Below are positions 56,384 through 64,000 of a stretch of 64,000 bases of DNA, one piece after another. Numbering within the stretch: the first letter of the stretch is position 1; the number at the start of each line of letters is the position of its first letter. The position numbers and the translations under genes are program-made. Source of the DNA: Ruegeria sp. Ofav3-42 (lineage in GTDB: Bacteria; Pseudomonadota; Alphaproteobacteria; Rhodobacterales; Rhodobacteraceae); NCBI RefSeq assembly GCF_022347725.1, contig NZ_JAKRGB010000001.1, positions 248,001-312,000 of the forward strand. Reading direction: 5' to 3'. The notes under the pieces were generated by a model that made no database searches, had not been told where the DNA came from, and saw only the letters and a program-made list of their open reading frames with translations.

Positions 56384-56757
56384 CCCATTGATATAAAATA
56401 AATTCGGTGAACTCGCCGCGCCGTGTCGCGTGATTGCGAAATGTCTCGCGGCGTTGAAACATAGTCATACCATGACAACATTTCGTGTTCCGACTGCGAC
56501 AACAATGCCATCTCCTGGGTTCAAATCTGCCCCGTTACGATGCAGTTTATCAGACAACACTAAGCGGATTCATCGGGGCCAACTTGACTAGGGCCTCGAT
56601 AACCTTGAGTGCCTTTTCTTGAGCCTGAATTGTTGCCACCAACGCCCGTTTGCGGATCTCTTGCCCCCGGCAGCGTTTCGATCTTGGAATGTGTCTTATC
56701 GAGATCGTCTTGGACAGATGCCAACACACTATCACGGTCCAAGATTCACATAGTTGT
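56384..56757. other. region after att copy 2, remnants
   Basis: 374 bases. The block 56467-56525 resembles 53159-53216 beyond copy 1, at the same 84-base distance, with inverted repeats GTCAT/ATGAC and CGAAATGT/ACATTTCG. A 39-codon frame starts at 56472. A frameshifted small gene lies at 56550-56742. It looks like debris of a second, related element. Confidence 0.5.
56550..56742 (-). pseudogene. small helical protein gene broken by a frameshift
   Basis: Two overlapping minus-strand frames make one sensible protein if joined: a TTG-started part (MDRDSVLASVQDDLDKTHSK) and a part in another frame (EIRKRALVATIQAQEKALK, ending LAPMNPLSVV). The shift falls at a run of five G (plus 56664-56668). 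The joined product of about 65 residues would be helical. It may be a decayed gene, a sequencing slip or a slippery site. Confidence 0.4.
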
Positions 56758-57426
56758 TTACTGATCTGTAGTGATCTGATGGAGGTATTTCCCGACTATC
56801 ACCGCAGTTAATATTACCAGATAGAATTGTCCGGCAAGTCCGACCAGCATGGCGGCTTTCTGGGCAAGCGGTACGGCGGGCACAATTTCCCCATATCCAA
56901 CGGTCATCAAGGTTATGAAGGCAAAATACAGGATAGACCCCTCTTTATGGTATTCGTCCACTGTCTCGGGAAGGCCGTGCAATGATCCGGGTTGATAAAA
57001 CTCGATTGCTAGAAACAGGAAGAATGCGACCAGGCCCAATGATAGATATCCTGACATAAGGCCAACAATGGTTTGCCGGTCGACAATTTCAGCTTTCCAC
57101 TCATCCATCATGACCTTTGCCGTGATCGTTGCGTAGAAGGCAAGATAAACTGTCGTGTGCCCAAGAAACGCTCCATCCTGCCACGCATTCAGAGTGGATA
57201 CGATTTGAAACCCAATGGACAACGTAATCAGGAAAACGAGAAATCCTGCAACTTTGGGATTGTCCCAAGTAAGCGATAACCCAGCCAAAAAATTGATCAG
57301 AAACATAGCTGAGAACAGGCCATGCTGGAAGGATACTTCGCCCAGAACCAACGATCCAAATAGAATCAATAGTTGCGAAGTAAAGTAAATTTCTATGCGG
57401 AAATTGTACACAGAAGACACAATCAT
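56758..57426 (-). CDS. ion channel protein with potassium selectivity filter
   Basis: 222-residue membrane protein with about six hydrophobic segments. The pore loop carries TVGYGE (in LMTVGYGEIVPAVP), the K+ filter, between the last two helices. No cytosolic RCK domain. Either the two-TM Ion_trans_2 type with extra helices or a reduced voltage-gated type; no Arg-rich S4 is obvious. It lies outside the exact repeats but may belong to the second element. Confidence 0.75.
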   Translation of the reverse strand: MIVSSVYNFRIEIYFTSQLLILFGSLVLGEVSFQHGLFSAMFLINFLAGLSLTWDNPKVAGFLVFLITLSIGFQIVSTLNAWQDGAFLGHTTVYLAFYATITAKVMMDEWKAEIVDRQTIVGLMSGYLSLGLVAFFLFLAIEFYQPGSLHGLPETVDEYHKEGSILYFAFITLMTVGYGEIVPAVPLAQKAAMLVGLAGQFYLVILTAVIVGKYLHQITTDQ

Positions 57427-57465
57427 AGCCTCAATGAGAACCGGCGAATTTGCTTCGCTCTGCTT

Positions 57466-57498
57466 CGACCATGCCAGGAGAAAAACCTGGCATGGTCG
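57466..57498. terminator. strong hairpin after the pqi operon
   Basis: CGACCATGCCAGG / CCTGGCATGGTCG is a perfect 13-bp stem with a 7-base AGAAAAA loop. It lies 44 bases past the pqiC-like stop. There is no T-run after it on the minus strand, so another role is possible. Confidence 0.5.
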
Positions 57499-57541
57499 AG
57501 TTGGAGAGTTTCACGGAATGAAAACAGGATGCCGGACGCGC

Positions 57542-58129
57542 CTATTGTCCAGCGATCGTGCGCGCAATGTGATCCGCAAGATCGCGGATGATCTCGGAAT
57601 GCGCTTTGGCCACCGCATCCAGTGATTCATCAGGAATTGGGACCGTCAGTGAAAAGCGACGCAACCTTTCTCGGTGGCTATAATTTCCGGACGGGGACGT
57701 CAGATTGTATTGCCCGTTTAGCGTCAAGGATTTGCCGGGTGAGCTGACAAGGTTTCTGACTTTGACATTCACCTGTACGTCCGCCGGGGTTTCCAGCGGC
57801 CACGGTTCTGTTGCGACACTCGCCGATGGCAGCGCCTGGTCCAGCCCAAGCGCAAGCTGTTCGGTCAATGCCCGATCAGGCTCATCTGCCCAAAAGCCAC
57901 TTTTGGTGGCGCGCAGAACGCCGTCTTCTCCCAGCACTGAAATCTCAGTGTCTTCCGCATGAAGCGGAAGATCGACACTGGTGACCTCGACCGACCGAAC
58001 ATTTGACCGATAAGTCTGACCGGGGGCAACGTCCGGTAACAAATACCGGTCCTGTGCCCCGCCACAAGCCGCCAGAGTCATGAGGAGCAGAAGCGCAGGA
58101 ATTTTGCGGAAAACGTTACTCATTGTCAT
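57542..58129 (-). CDS. pqiC: PqiC-type outer-membrane lipoprotein
   Basis: 195 residues; lipobox LAACG near residue 20. ABC-transport auxiliary lipoprotein family (YmbA/PqiC): DRYLLPDVAPGQTYRS, then a mixed beta domain. Would anchor the PqiB needle at the outer membrane for lipid transfer. Overlaps pqiB by 4 bases. Confidence 0.85.
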   Translation of the reverse strand: MTMSNVFRKIPALLLLMTLAACGGAQDRYLLPDVAPGQTYRSNVRSVEVTSVDLPLHAEDTEISVLGEDGVLRATKSGFWADEPDRALTEQLALGLDQALPSASVATEPWPLETPADVQVNVKVRNLVSSPGKSLTLNGQYNLTSPSGNYSHRERLRRFSLTVPIPDESLDAVAKAHSEIIRDLADHIARTIAGQ

Positions 58130-60219
58130 CGTCCTATCAGGAGTGAGTTGGGTTTGCGGCGGATAGCCTGAACAAGTGCTTCAATGGATTTCACCGCATC
58201 TCGAAGATCGCCGATCGCTGCCTGAACCTCGCGGTTGACCGGAGAATTTGGCCCGTATGCACCGATCGTGGATTCCGCAGTATCGGCCAGCTTGTCCAAA
58301 CGCTTGGCGAGTTCCGGCAATTGCGTCGCAGCTGCTGCAATACTGTCCGCAGCATTACTGGCCGAATTCAGCGTATTGTTCAGGCTGTCTACGGCACCAC
58401 CTTTGCGCAGTTCTTCAAGCGTGAGATTGGCTTGTTCCAGCGCACCGGAAAGCGCGCCCGGTACGCTTTCCATATCCGGGTTTGACAGGAACTCGTTGAC
58501 GGACTGCAACACCGCATCGGCAGACTCGACCGCGTTGGCCAACGGCAGGTCATTTGCATTTTCGACAAAGGCGTCGATGTCACCAAGCAAGTCGGGAAGT
58601 CCGTTGCTTGCGGTTGAAATGTTGGCCGCGGCCGCGCGCACATCTTCCAATGCGCCCACGATGCTTTCAACACCATCGCTTTCGTCAAACCGACGCAAGA
58701 TATCGTTGACCGAGTGCATAGCCCCTTGCAGATCCGCGGGAAGGTTCTGAATGCCATCAGACGCGGCAACCGTGTTCACACTTTCCAGTAGCTCGCGAAC
58801 ATCTTTCGGAATCGCCTTAGTGTTTTGGTCCGCAACAATCGCATCTATGCCGGTCAGCAGTTTGATTGTGCGGTCCATGATCTCTTCAATCGGAAGCGCT
58901 GAAACGCGCTCCAACACACCTTCGGCTGCAACGGCCAGGGTTTCCGGCGGGGTCGGCGTTGTTGGCAGCACAGGATAGGGCTCGACATCCCGTTGCAGAA
59001 CTGCAGGTTCGGCTTCGGAATCTTCGTAAAGCTCGATATGCAAACCGCCCGAGAACAACGAGTTTGCGGCAAGGCGCGCCCGCAGACCGGTTCGGGCAAC
59101 CATACCTTCCAGCAGGTCCAGCGTTTCGTCAGAGGTTGCGACATCTTCCAGCCCCAGCCGGGTCGGCTGAACAGTGTAGGACGCCAACATGCGAATATCA
59201 GGATCACCCTGATCGTTCACAATCGTCACGGCGGAAAGGGTCTGAACCTGCCCGACCTTCAGTCCGCGGAACAGAACATCCGATCCTTCCTTCAGCCCTT
59301 TTAGTGAGCCTTCAAAGGCAGAAGACAGATGAACGGTCGCGCGCAGGTTTTCGTCCAACAGGCTTTCCTTGGCGTGCGCCTCAGATGGGTACAGGTCGAA
59401 GACGGCAAGGTTTTCAATTGGCTCTCCGCCGGAAATCGTAGTGTCGAATTGAATGCCACCCTGCAGCAGCGACGCAAGGCTGCCGACATGCAGCGCAATA
59501 CCTTCGTCATTGAGTTCGAGGCTAACGCCCGACGCGTTCCAAAACCGTGTCCCGGTATTGATCAGCTTACCATACGGATCGTCTATGAACGCGGTTATGA
59601 GGACCGTATCGCTGCCTGGATTGTAGTCCACAGCTTCAACCGATCCCATTTTGACGCCTTTGTGCAAAATGGGCGCTCCGACCGAGACCGATCCGGTGTT
59701 CGGGGTGCTGAGCCTGATTTCGATACCCTGTGCGCCTGGAAGGATAACCGGCGGATCCTGCAATGCGGTAAACTCGCGGGCTCGTTCACCTTGTTCGGCG
59801 TCCCATTCAACATTGATGTAGGCACCAGACAGCAACGTGCTCAGTCCGGAGATACCGCTGGTCGAGACTTTGGCCGTAACCAGCCAAAACTCCGTCTCGG
59901 CATCCAGATATTTTGACATATCCTTGTGGATATTGGCTTTTACGACAACGGTCTTGAGATCGTCGGTGTAATCCAGTTCCGTAACGACGCCGACCGGCAG
60001 CTCACGAAACTTGATCTCGGTTTTCCCTGGCTCGATTCCGGTTGCTTCGGTGAACCGGATTTCGATTGGAACATCCCTGTTGGAATAGCTGTCCAGCGCC
60101 AGTCCAAGCGCGCCCAAAAGGGCGACAACCGGAACCAGCCAGACAATCGAAAGATTGCTTAGCAGCCCTTTTTTCTTCGTCTTTATTTCGGGCGTGCGCA
60201 TACCACCAGACTCACTCAT
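58126..60219 (-). CDS. pqiB: PqiB-type MCE-domain protein
   Basis: 697 residues: short cytosolic N-terminus, one membrane helix (about 20-42), then three MCE domains (about 50-145, 160-265, 285-380) each with the IKFRELPVGVV / ILHKGVKMGSV / VLFRGLKVGQV turn, and a long helical C-terminal part (about 430-690) that would form the needle. E. coli PqiB has 546 residues, so the needle here is longer. Bridges inner and outer membranes for lipid movement. Confidence 0.9.
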   Translation of the reverse strand: MSESGGMRTPEIKTKKKGLLSNLSIVWLVPVVALLGALGLALDSYSNRDVPIEIRFTEATGIEPGKTEIKFRELPVGVVTELDYTDDLKTVVVKANIHKDMSKYLDAETEFWLVTAKVSTSGISGLSTLLSGAYINVEWDAEQGERAREFTALQDPPVILPGAQGIEIRLSTPNTGSVSVGAPILHKGVKMGSVEAVDYNPGSDTVLITAFIDDPYGKLINTGTRFWNASGVSLELNDEGIALHVGSLASLLQGGIQFDTTISGGEPIENLAVFDLYPSEAHAKESLLDENLRATVHLSSAFEGSLKGLKEGSDVLFRGLKVGQVQTLSAVTIVNDQGDPDIRMLASYTVQPTRLGLEDVATSDETLDLLEGMVARTGLRARLAANSLFSGGLHIELYEDSEAEPAVLQRDVEPYPVLPTTPTPPETLAVAAEGVLERVSALPIEEIMDRTIKLLTGIDAIVADQNTKAIPKDVRELLESVNTVAASDGIQNLPADLQGAMHSVNDILRRFDESDGVESIVGALEDVRAAAANISTASNGLPDLLGDIDAFVENANDLPLANAVESADAVLQSVNEFLSNPDMESVPGALSGALEQANLTLEELRKGGAVDSLNNTLNSASNAADSIAAAATQLPELAKRLDKLADTAESTIGAYGPNSPVNREVQAAIGDLRDAVKSIEALVQAIRRKPNSLLIGR

Positions 60220-60829
60220 GGCTGTCTTCTACTCCCCTATCCCAGATAAGTTTGGTATCGATGCACTGTGCGGAGATCATGGTGCAAACCACGGACAGCG
60301 CGAAACAAATGGCGCCCAGACCGGGCACGATTGCAACGATTGCGCCAAGGTTCACCAACCCGGCAAGCAATGCCACAACGAACACGTCGATCATTGACCA
60401 GCGGCCTATGAATTCAACGAACTCATACAACAGCAATCGAGAATGATTGCTCAGGTTCCACCCCAGCTGAATGCTCACTATCAGAAACGCAATGATGGCA
60501 ATCTTGGCCAGCGGGATCACAAGGCTCGCCACCAGAATGACGATGGCGACGAAATAGTTTCCGGCTTCGAGAAAGATGATGATCCCCTCGATGATCGTGT
60601 GTCCTTCTTCGCTACCCAGAATCCGATTGCTGAGAAGCGGGTAAAGGTTTGCCGGTATCAAGAACAGAATACCGGTGATCAGCCAGGCCCATGTTTTTTG
60701 CAAACTGCCGGGAGTGCGTGCATGCAAGACCGCGCTGCAATTCCTGCACTCATGCGCCTGTTCATCGTGGACGGCACCGCAGATGTGGCAACCGACCCAG
60801 CCCATATCACATGCTCTGGTCATGCTCAC
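60212..60829 (-). CDS. PqiA-type membrane protein, second half
   Basis: 205 residues with an N-terminal zinc-ribbon-like pair (CHICGAVHDEQAHECRNC) and four hydrophobic helices. Matches one half of E. coli PqiA (417 residues); the other half is the next gene upstream. Overlaps pqiB by 8 bases and the upstream gene by 23. Confidence 0.85.
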   Translation of the reverse strand: MSMTRACDMGWVGCHICGAVHDEQAHECRNCSAVLHARTPGSLQKTWAWLITGILFLIPANLYPLLSNRILGSEEGHTIIEGIIIFLEAGNYFVAIVILVASLVIPLAKIAIIAFLIVSIQLGWNLSNHSRLLLYEFVEFIGRWSMIDVFVVALLAGLVNLGAIVAIVPGLGAICFALSVVCTMISAQCIDTKLIWDRGVEDSHE

Positions 60830-61484
60830 CCTTTCGGATCAGAGACCAGACGGTCCAGCGGCAGATGGCGCTGTTTTTCAGGCCGATAACAACGACAAGC
60901 GCGCAGAAAAGCCAAAAGGCAATTCCAAATGAAATTGAGGCCAATCCAGCCACTTTGATCAAGGCTACCCCGGTCCCGATGATGAAGATCTCGGTCATGG
61001 CCCAGGGCGAGAGTTTTTCTGCGAAAAGAAAAACACGGCGGGCTTTTGAGGGCACTTTGTCCTGTTTCAACGCCCACATCACATAGAAAAGGGCCCCTGC
61101 CCGGATCATGGGTACAGCAACCACAAACAAAGCGACGGCCGCCGCCAGAATTACATACCAGCCATGGGCCAGCCCGGTGATGATCTGGACGATTGTCGCT
61201 TCATGAGACAGCCCGGATTTCGACATCTTCAGAAACGGGAAGTTCAGCATCGTGATCATCAGCACAACCGACGTCAACGCCAGTGCCAAAGATCGGTTCA
61301 GCGAGTCCTTCTTGGGGGCAACCAGTTTGAAATGACATCGCGTGCACCGTGCCACCTGCCCCGGTTCAACTGGTTGCAACACGTGTAACGTATCGCACGC
61401 CGGACATGCGATCAGCATGTCCGGGTCGTGTCGGAAAACGTCCTGATAATCTTCAAAACGACGGCTCGCCTCATCCTTCTGCAT
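60807..61484 (-). CDS. PqiA-type membrane protein, first half
   Basis: 225 residues from the ATG at 61484, with GAGGG 6 bases upstream. Zinc-ribbon-like CPACDTLHVLQPVEPGQVARC (cysteines CPxC and CTRC), then about four helices. With the following gene it makes up a split PqiA. Its start overlaps the end of the RND gene. Confidence 0.85.
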   Translation of the reverse strand: MQKDEASRRFEDYQDVFRHDPDMLIACPACDTLHVLQPVEPGQVARCTRCHFKLVAPKKDSLNRSLALALTSVVLMITMLNFPFLKMSKSGLSHEATIVQIITGLAHGWYVILAAAVALFVVAVPMIRAGALFYVMWALKQDKVPSKARRVFLFAEKLSPWAMTEIFIIGTGVALIKVAGLASISFGIAFWLFCALVVVIGLKNSAICRWTVWSLIRKGEHDQSM

Positions 61485-64000
61485 GCAAACCCTCATGCGT
61501 AAATATCCGATAGAGGCAGGGAACAATCAGTAGGGCCAACACGGTCGAGAATATCAGCCCGGAGATGATCGTGACGCCAAGCGGCATCCACAACGGGCTG
61601 CTGAAGGTTAACGGAATCATCCCAACAATTGTTGTAAGCGAAGTTGTAATGATCGGCCGCAAACGATCCGAGCCACCGCGCGCCGCAGCTGCACGAACAG
61701 ACAGGCCCGAACGCGCGTGTTTGTTCATCGTGTCGATCATCACGATCGAGTCGTTCACGACAATACCAATCAACGCGATTACCCCGACCATTGCCATGAA
61801 TGAAAACGGCAGTTGCAGGATGTAGAACCCAAGAAACGTCCCGGTCAGTGCCAGCGGAATTGTTGCCATGATAATGAGCGGCTGAATGAAGTTGTCGAAC
61901 TGAAGCACAAGCAGCGCGGCAACAAGGAACAGAGCCACCAACAGCATGACACCAGCCGATCCGAAGACTTCGGCGCTGTCAGCGGCTTCGCCTGCAATGG
62001 TGTACCCGTAATCCTGACCCCACTGAGCGCTCAGTTTATCCAATTCAGGTAGCAGATCATCCAGAACTTGACTTGCGGTCTTTCCGGACACGTCTGACAG
62101 AACGGTAATCGCGCGTTCGCCGTTCCAATGCAGAATATTCAGCGCACTTTCTTTAAGCTCGACATCCACAAGCTCGGCAAGCGGTACCGAATTTCCGTTG
62201 CTGGTAATGACGTTCAGCAACTGCGGCTCACCAGGAATTGTCGGGCCACCCAGCTGGCCTTCCCGGCTGGGCCAGGCATACCCCATGCGAATATCAATAT
62301 CTTCGCGAATCCCGCCCAGAACGTATTTTCCAACATCGTCAGTGTTCAGCATAAAGCGCACTTGCTTTGCCAATTCCTCTGCCGGCAAACCATAGAAGTT
62401 CAGAACTTCCATCTTTGGCTTCGCTTCGATGTCTAGCGCGACCAGTCCCAGATTGTCCCTGACATTTCGCGTGCCCTGAATTTCTTTGAGCTTGCTTTGC
62501 ACATCCATCGACATATCCCGAAGACGATCGATATCAGGGCCGGACAGGACAATCTGCACAGGCGATTCAGGCGATGCATCACCCGCTGGCATGGTCAGGT
62601 TCAGTCGCCCACCGGGGCAACTTGTCATGGCGGAACCCAGTGCCGAACGGATGTCGTCTTCGTATTCGTAGGCGATCTTTTCACGGTCTTTGCGAGGCAA
62701 GAAAGTCCCGGTGAAGCCCACGTAGCTCAGGTCTTTTGTGCTCGAAAGCTGATCCGAAAGCGCCGGTGTGGAAAATGGGCTTTTTTCACCGACGTATTTG
62801 GTGACGCTTTTGAAAAAGGGCTGAGCCGCCAGAACGTCTCCGGCTGCGTCGGCACACATCTGCGCGGTTTCAAGAGACGTATCCGGCTCAAGCTCGATCA
62901 ACACACCCATGTCCTGACCGTCGGAACGGCCCAACAATTCGCTGGGCAAAGTTGAAAAAGCCATCAGCGACGCTGTGAACACAGCGCCAGCGACAGCGGT
63001 CCATGCGATAGCTGTCAAACGATTGCGGACGAAAAACCTTTCAAGCAGGCTATCCAGGGATTCCGACAGTTTTTCAGAGATTCTGTCGATGGCGGTCTTT
63101 TTGACCACCGTCCCGGGCTTGGGCAGAACATAGCGCGACAGGGGAACCGCCAGAACAAGCGCAACCAGCAAGGCCATTAGCAGGGCAACAATCGCAGTGG
63201 ATGGGAGAATGCGGATAAACTTGCCCGCCGTCCCCTCAATACCAAGCAGGGGTGCCATGGCAAACACCGTCGTCAGGGTGCCGGTCAGAGCAGGAATGGC
63301 GTAGGTTCTGATGGTTTCCAATGCGGCATCAGAGAACTTCTTACCCTTGACGAACATAGCATCATGCATGCCCTCCATCATCAGGATGAAAACGTCCACC
63401 AGCAGACCTAGGGCGATGACCATACCAATGATAACCATCTGGTTCAGAGTGAATCCAAACAGCGCCAAAACGATCAATGTTCCGGCAAAGGTGATCGGAA
63501 TTGCCAGACCGGCGACCAGTGCCTCGCGCCAAGTCAAACTGAAAAACAGGATGACAAAGACAGCAAGCATCGCCTGCCAACCGTTGTTGAATACGTTGGT
63601 GAGGTTGGTGTTAATCGTGACCGAGTTGTCAGTCACCACATAGTATTCAATGCCCTCTGGCCAGGTTTCACGCGCGCGACGATCCGCCAGCAGTTCTTTG
63701 GCCTGAGTGATTACATTGATGGCGTCTGCACCGGGCTGTTTGGTCAGCGAAAGCTCGATCGCGGTTTTGAATGGTCCGTCGTCGATGCTGAAAGACGTTC
63801 TCGTGCGCTCTTCGGCCAGCGTTCGACGTACTTCGGCAACTTCGGACAGGCGGATCACACGCCCACTGTCGGCGCGGGTGATCGGCAGGTCGCGGATCTG
63901 ATCCAGTGAATCAAAACGGCCCTGGAACCGGAAAATCGAGCCCAACTGTTCGCCGTCGAACTTACCCCAGGGCATGTTCAGATTGTTCTGCTCAAGCGCG
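61471..64000 (-). CDS. RND-family efflux permease, partial
   Basis: 843 codons are visible and the frame is open at the window edge (ALEQNNLNMPWG runs in from 64000), so the N-terminal part is missing. Two sets of hydrophobic helices surround a large periplasmic loop. IGMVIALGLLVDVFILMMEG corresponds to TM4 with its proton-relay Asp, and LIGIVVNDSIVMIDTMNKH lies in the second half. AcrB/MdtB-like rather than hopanoid type. First visible gene of an operon with pqiA-pqiA-pqiB-pqiC. Confidence 0.9.
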   Translation of the reverse strand, partial: ALEQNNLNMPWGKFDGEQLGSIFRFQGRFDSLDQIRDLPITRADSGRVIRLSEVAEVRRTLAEERTRTSFSIDDGPFKTAIELSLTKQPGADAINVITQAKELLADRRARETWPEGIEYYVVTDNSVTINTNLTNVFNNGWQAMLAVFVILFFSLTWREALVAGLAIPITFAGTLIVLALFGFTLNQMVIIGMVIALGLLVDVFILMMEGMHDAMFVKGKKFSDAALETIRTYAIPALTGTLTTVFAMAPLLGIEGTAGKFIRILPSTAIVALLMALLVALVLAVPLSRYVLPKPGTVVKKTAIDRISEKLSESLDSLLERFFVRNRLTAIAWTAVAGAVFTASLMAFSTLPSELLGRSDGQDMGVLIELEPDTSLETAQMCADAAGDVLAAQPFFKSVTKYVGEKSPFSTPALSDQLSSTKDLSYVGFTGTFLPRKDREKIAYEYEDDIRSALGSAMTSCPGGRLNLTMPAGDASPESPVQIVLSGPDIDRLRDMSMDVQSKLKEIQGTRNVRDNLGLVALDIEAKPKMEVLNFYGLPAEELAKQVRFMLNTDDVGKYVLGGIREDIDIRMGYAWPSREGQLGGPTIPGEPQLLNVITSNGNSVPLAELVDVELKESALNILHWNGERAITVLSDVSGKTASQVLDDLLPELDKLSAQWGQDYGYTIAGEAADSAEVFGSAGVMLLVALFLVAALLVLQFDNFIQPLIIMATIPLALTGTFLGFYILQLPFSFMAMVGVIALIGIVVNDSIVMIDTMNKHARSGLSVRAAAARGGSDRLRPIITTSLTTIVGMIPLTFSSPLWMPLGVTIISGLIFSTVLALLIVPCLYRIFTHEGLHAEG

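Overview
The window reads as chromosomal DNA of an alphaproteobacterium of the Rhodobacterales, most likely the marine roseobacter group. This is inferred from gene content, not from a database search: ChpT, an IalB-family protein, a DUF3553 protein, a class II DAHP synthase, an OlsB-OlsA ornithine-lipid pair, and a pst-pho cluster with PstA and PstC of the long alphaproteobacterial form. Genes are densely packed, often with ATGA stop/start overlaps.

Layout. 1-5.2 kb: envelope genes (L,D-transpeptidase, lpxD, a dedicated acyl carrier protein with its ketoacyl synthase, IalB-like protein). 5.2-5.6 kb: a non-coding gap with two candidate small RNAs in tandem on the minus strand. 5.6-7.5 kb: HerA-like ATPase and a small lipoprotein. 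7.7-15 kb: a liv-type branched-chain amino acid ABC transporter whose two halves (KGF and HM) are separated by three tiny secreted proteins. 15-20.9 kb: PQQ-type sugar dehydrogenase, GlxA-type regulator, aroG, YbaK-like deacylase, PAS protein. 21-23.1 kb: yicC-gmk-gamma carbonic anhydrase. 23.2-30.6 kb: a complete phosphate regulon, phoR-pstSCAB-phoU-phoB, with a tandem Pho box before pstS. 30.7-38.8 kb: acyl-CoA and aromatic/lipid catabolism genes. 38.9-40.1 kb: aroQ and a LuxR-type regulator. 40.5-44 kb: tsf-rpsB and olsB-olsA. 44-52.9 kb: chpT, proA-proB-obgE, two GNATs with a LysE exporter, rpmA-rplU, two DUF2059 proteins.

Accessory region. At 52,982 lies tRNA-Ser(CGA). Its last 66 bp recur exactly at 56,318-56,383, bounding a small island of about 3.3 kb. 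The island has no integrase. It holds an N-terminal sbcD fragment, a BrxR/CapW-like WYL repressor behind a striking AT-rich palindrome, an unknown 103-codon reading frame, and an unknown two-gene operon (154 aa plus a 51-aa membrane peptide). Sequence after the second tRNA copy resembles that after the first, so two related elements may have inserted in tandem.

57.5-64 kb: a minus-strand envelope operon, RND permease-PqiA-PqiA-PqiB-PqiC, with the RND gene cut by the window edge.

The best places to look for something new are the tRNA-Ser island, the tandem small RNA locus at 5.3-5.6 kb, and the mini-secreted proteins inside the liv cluster.
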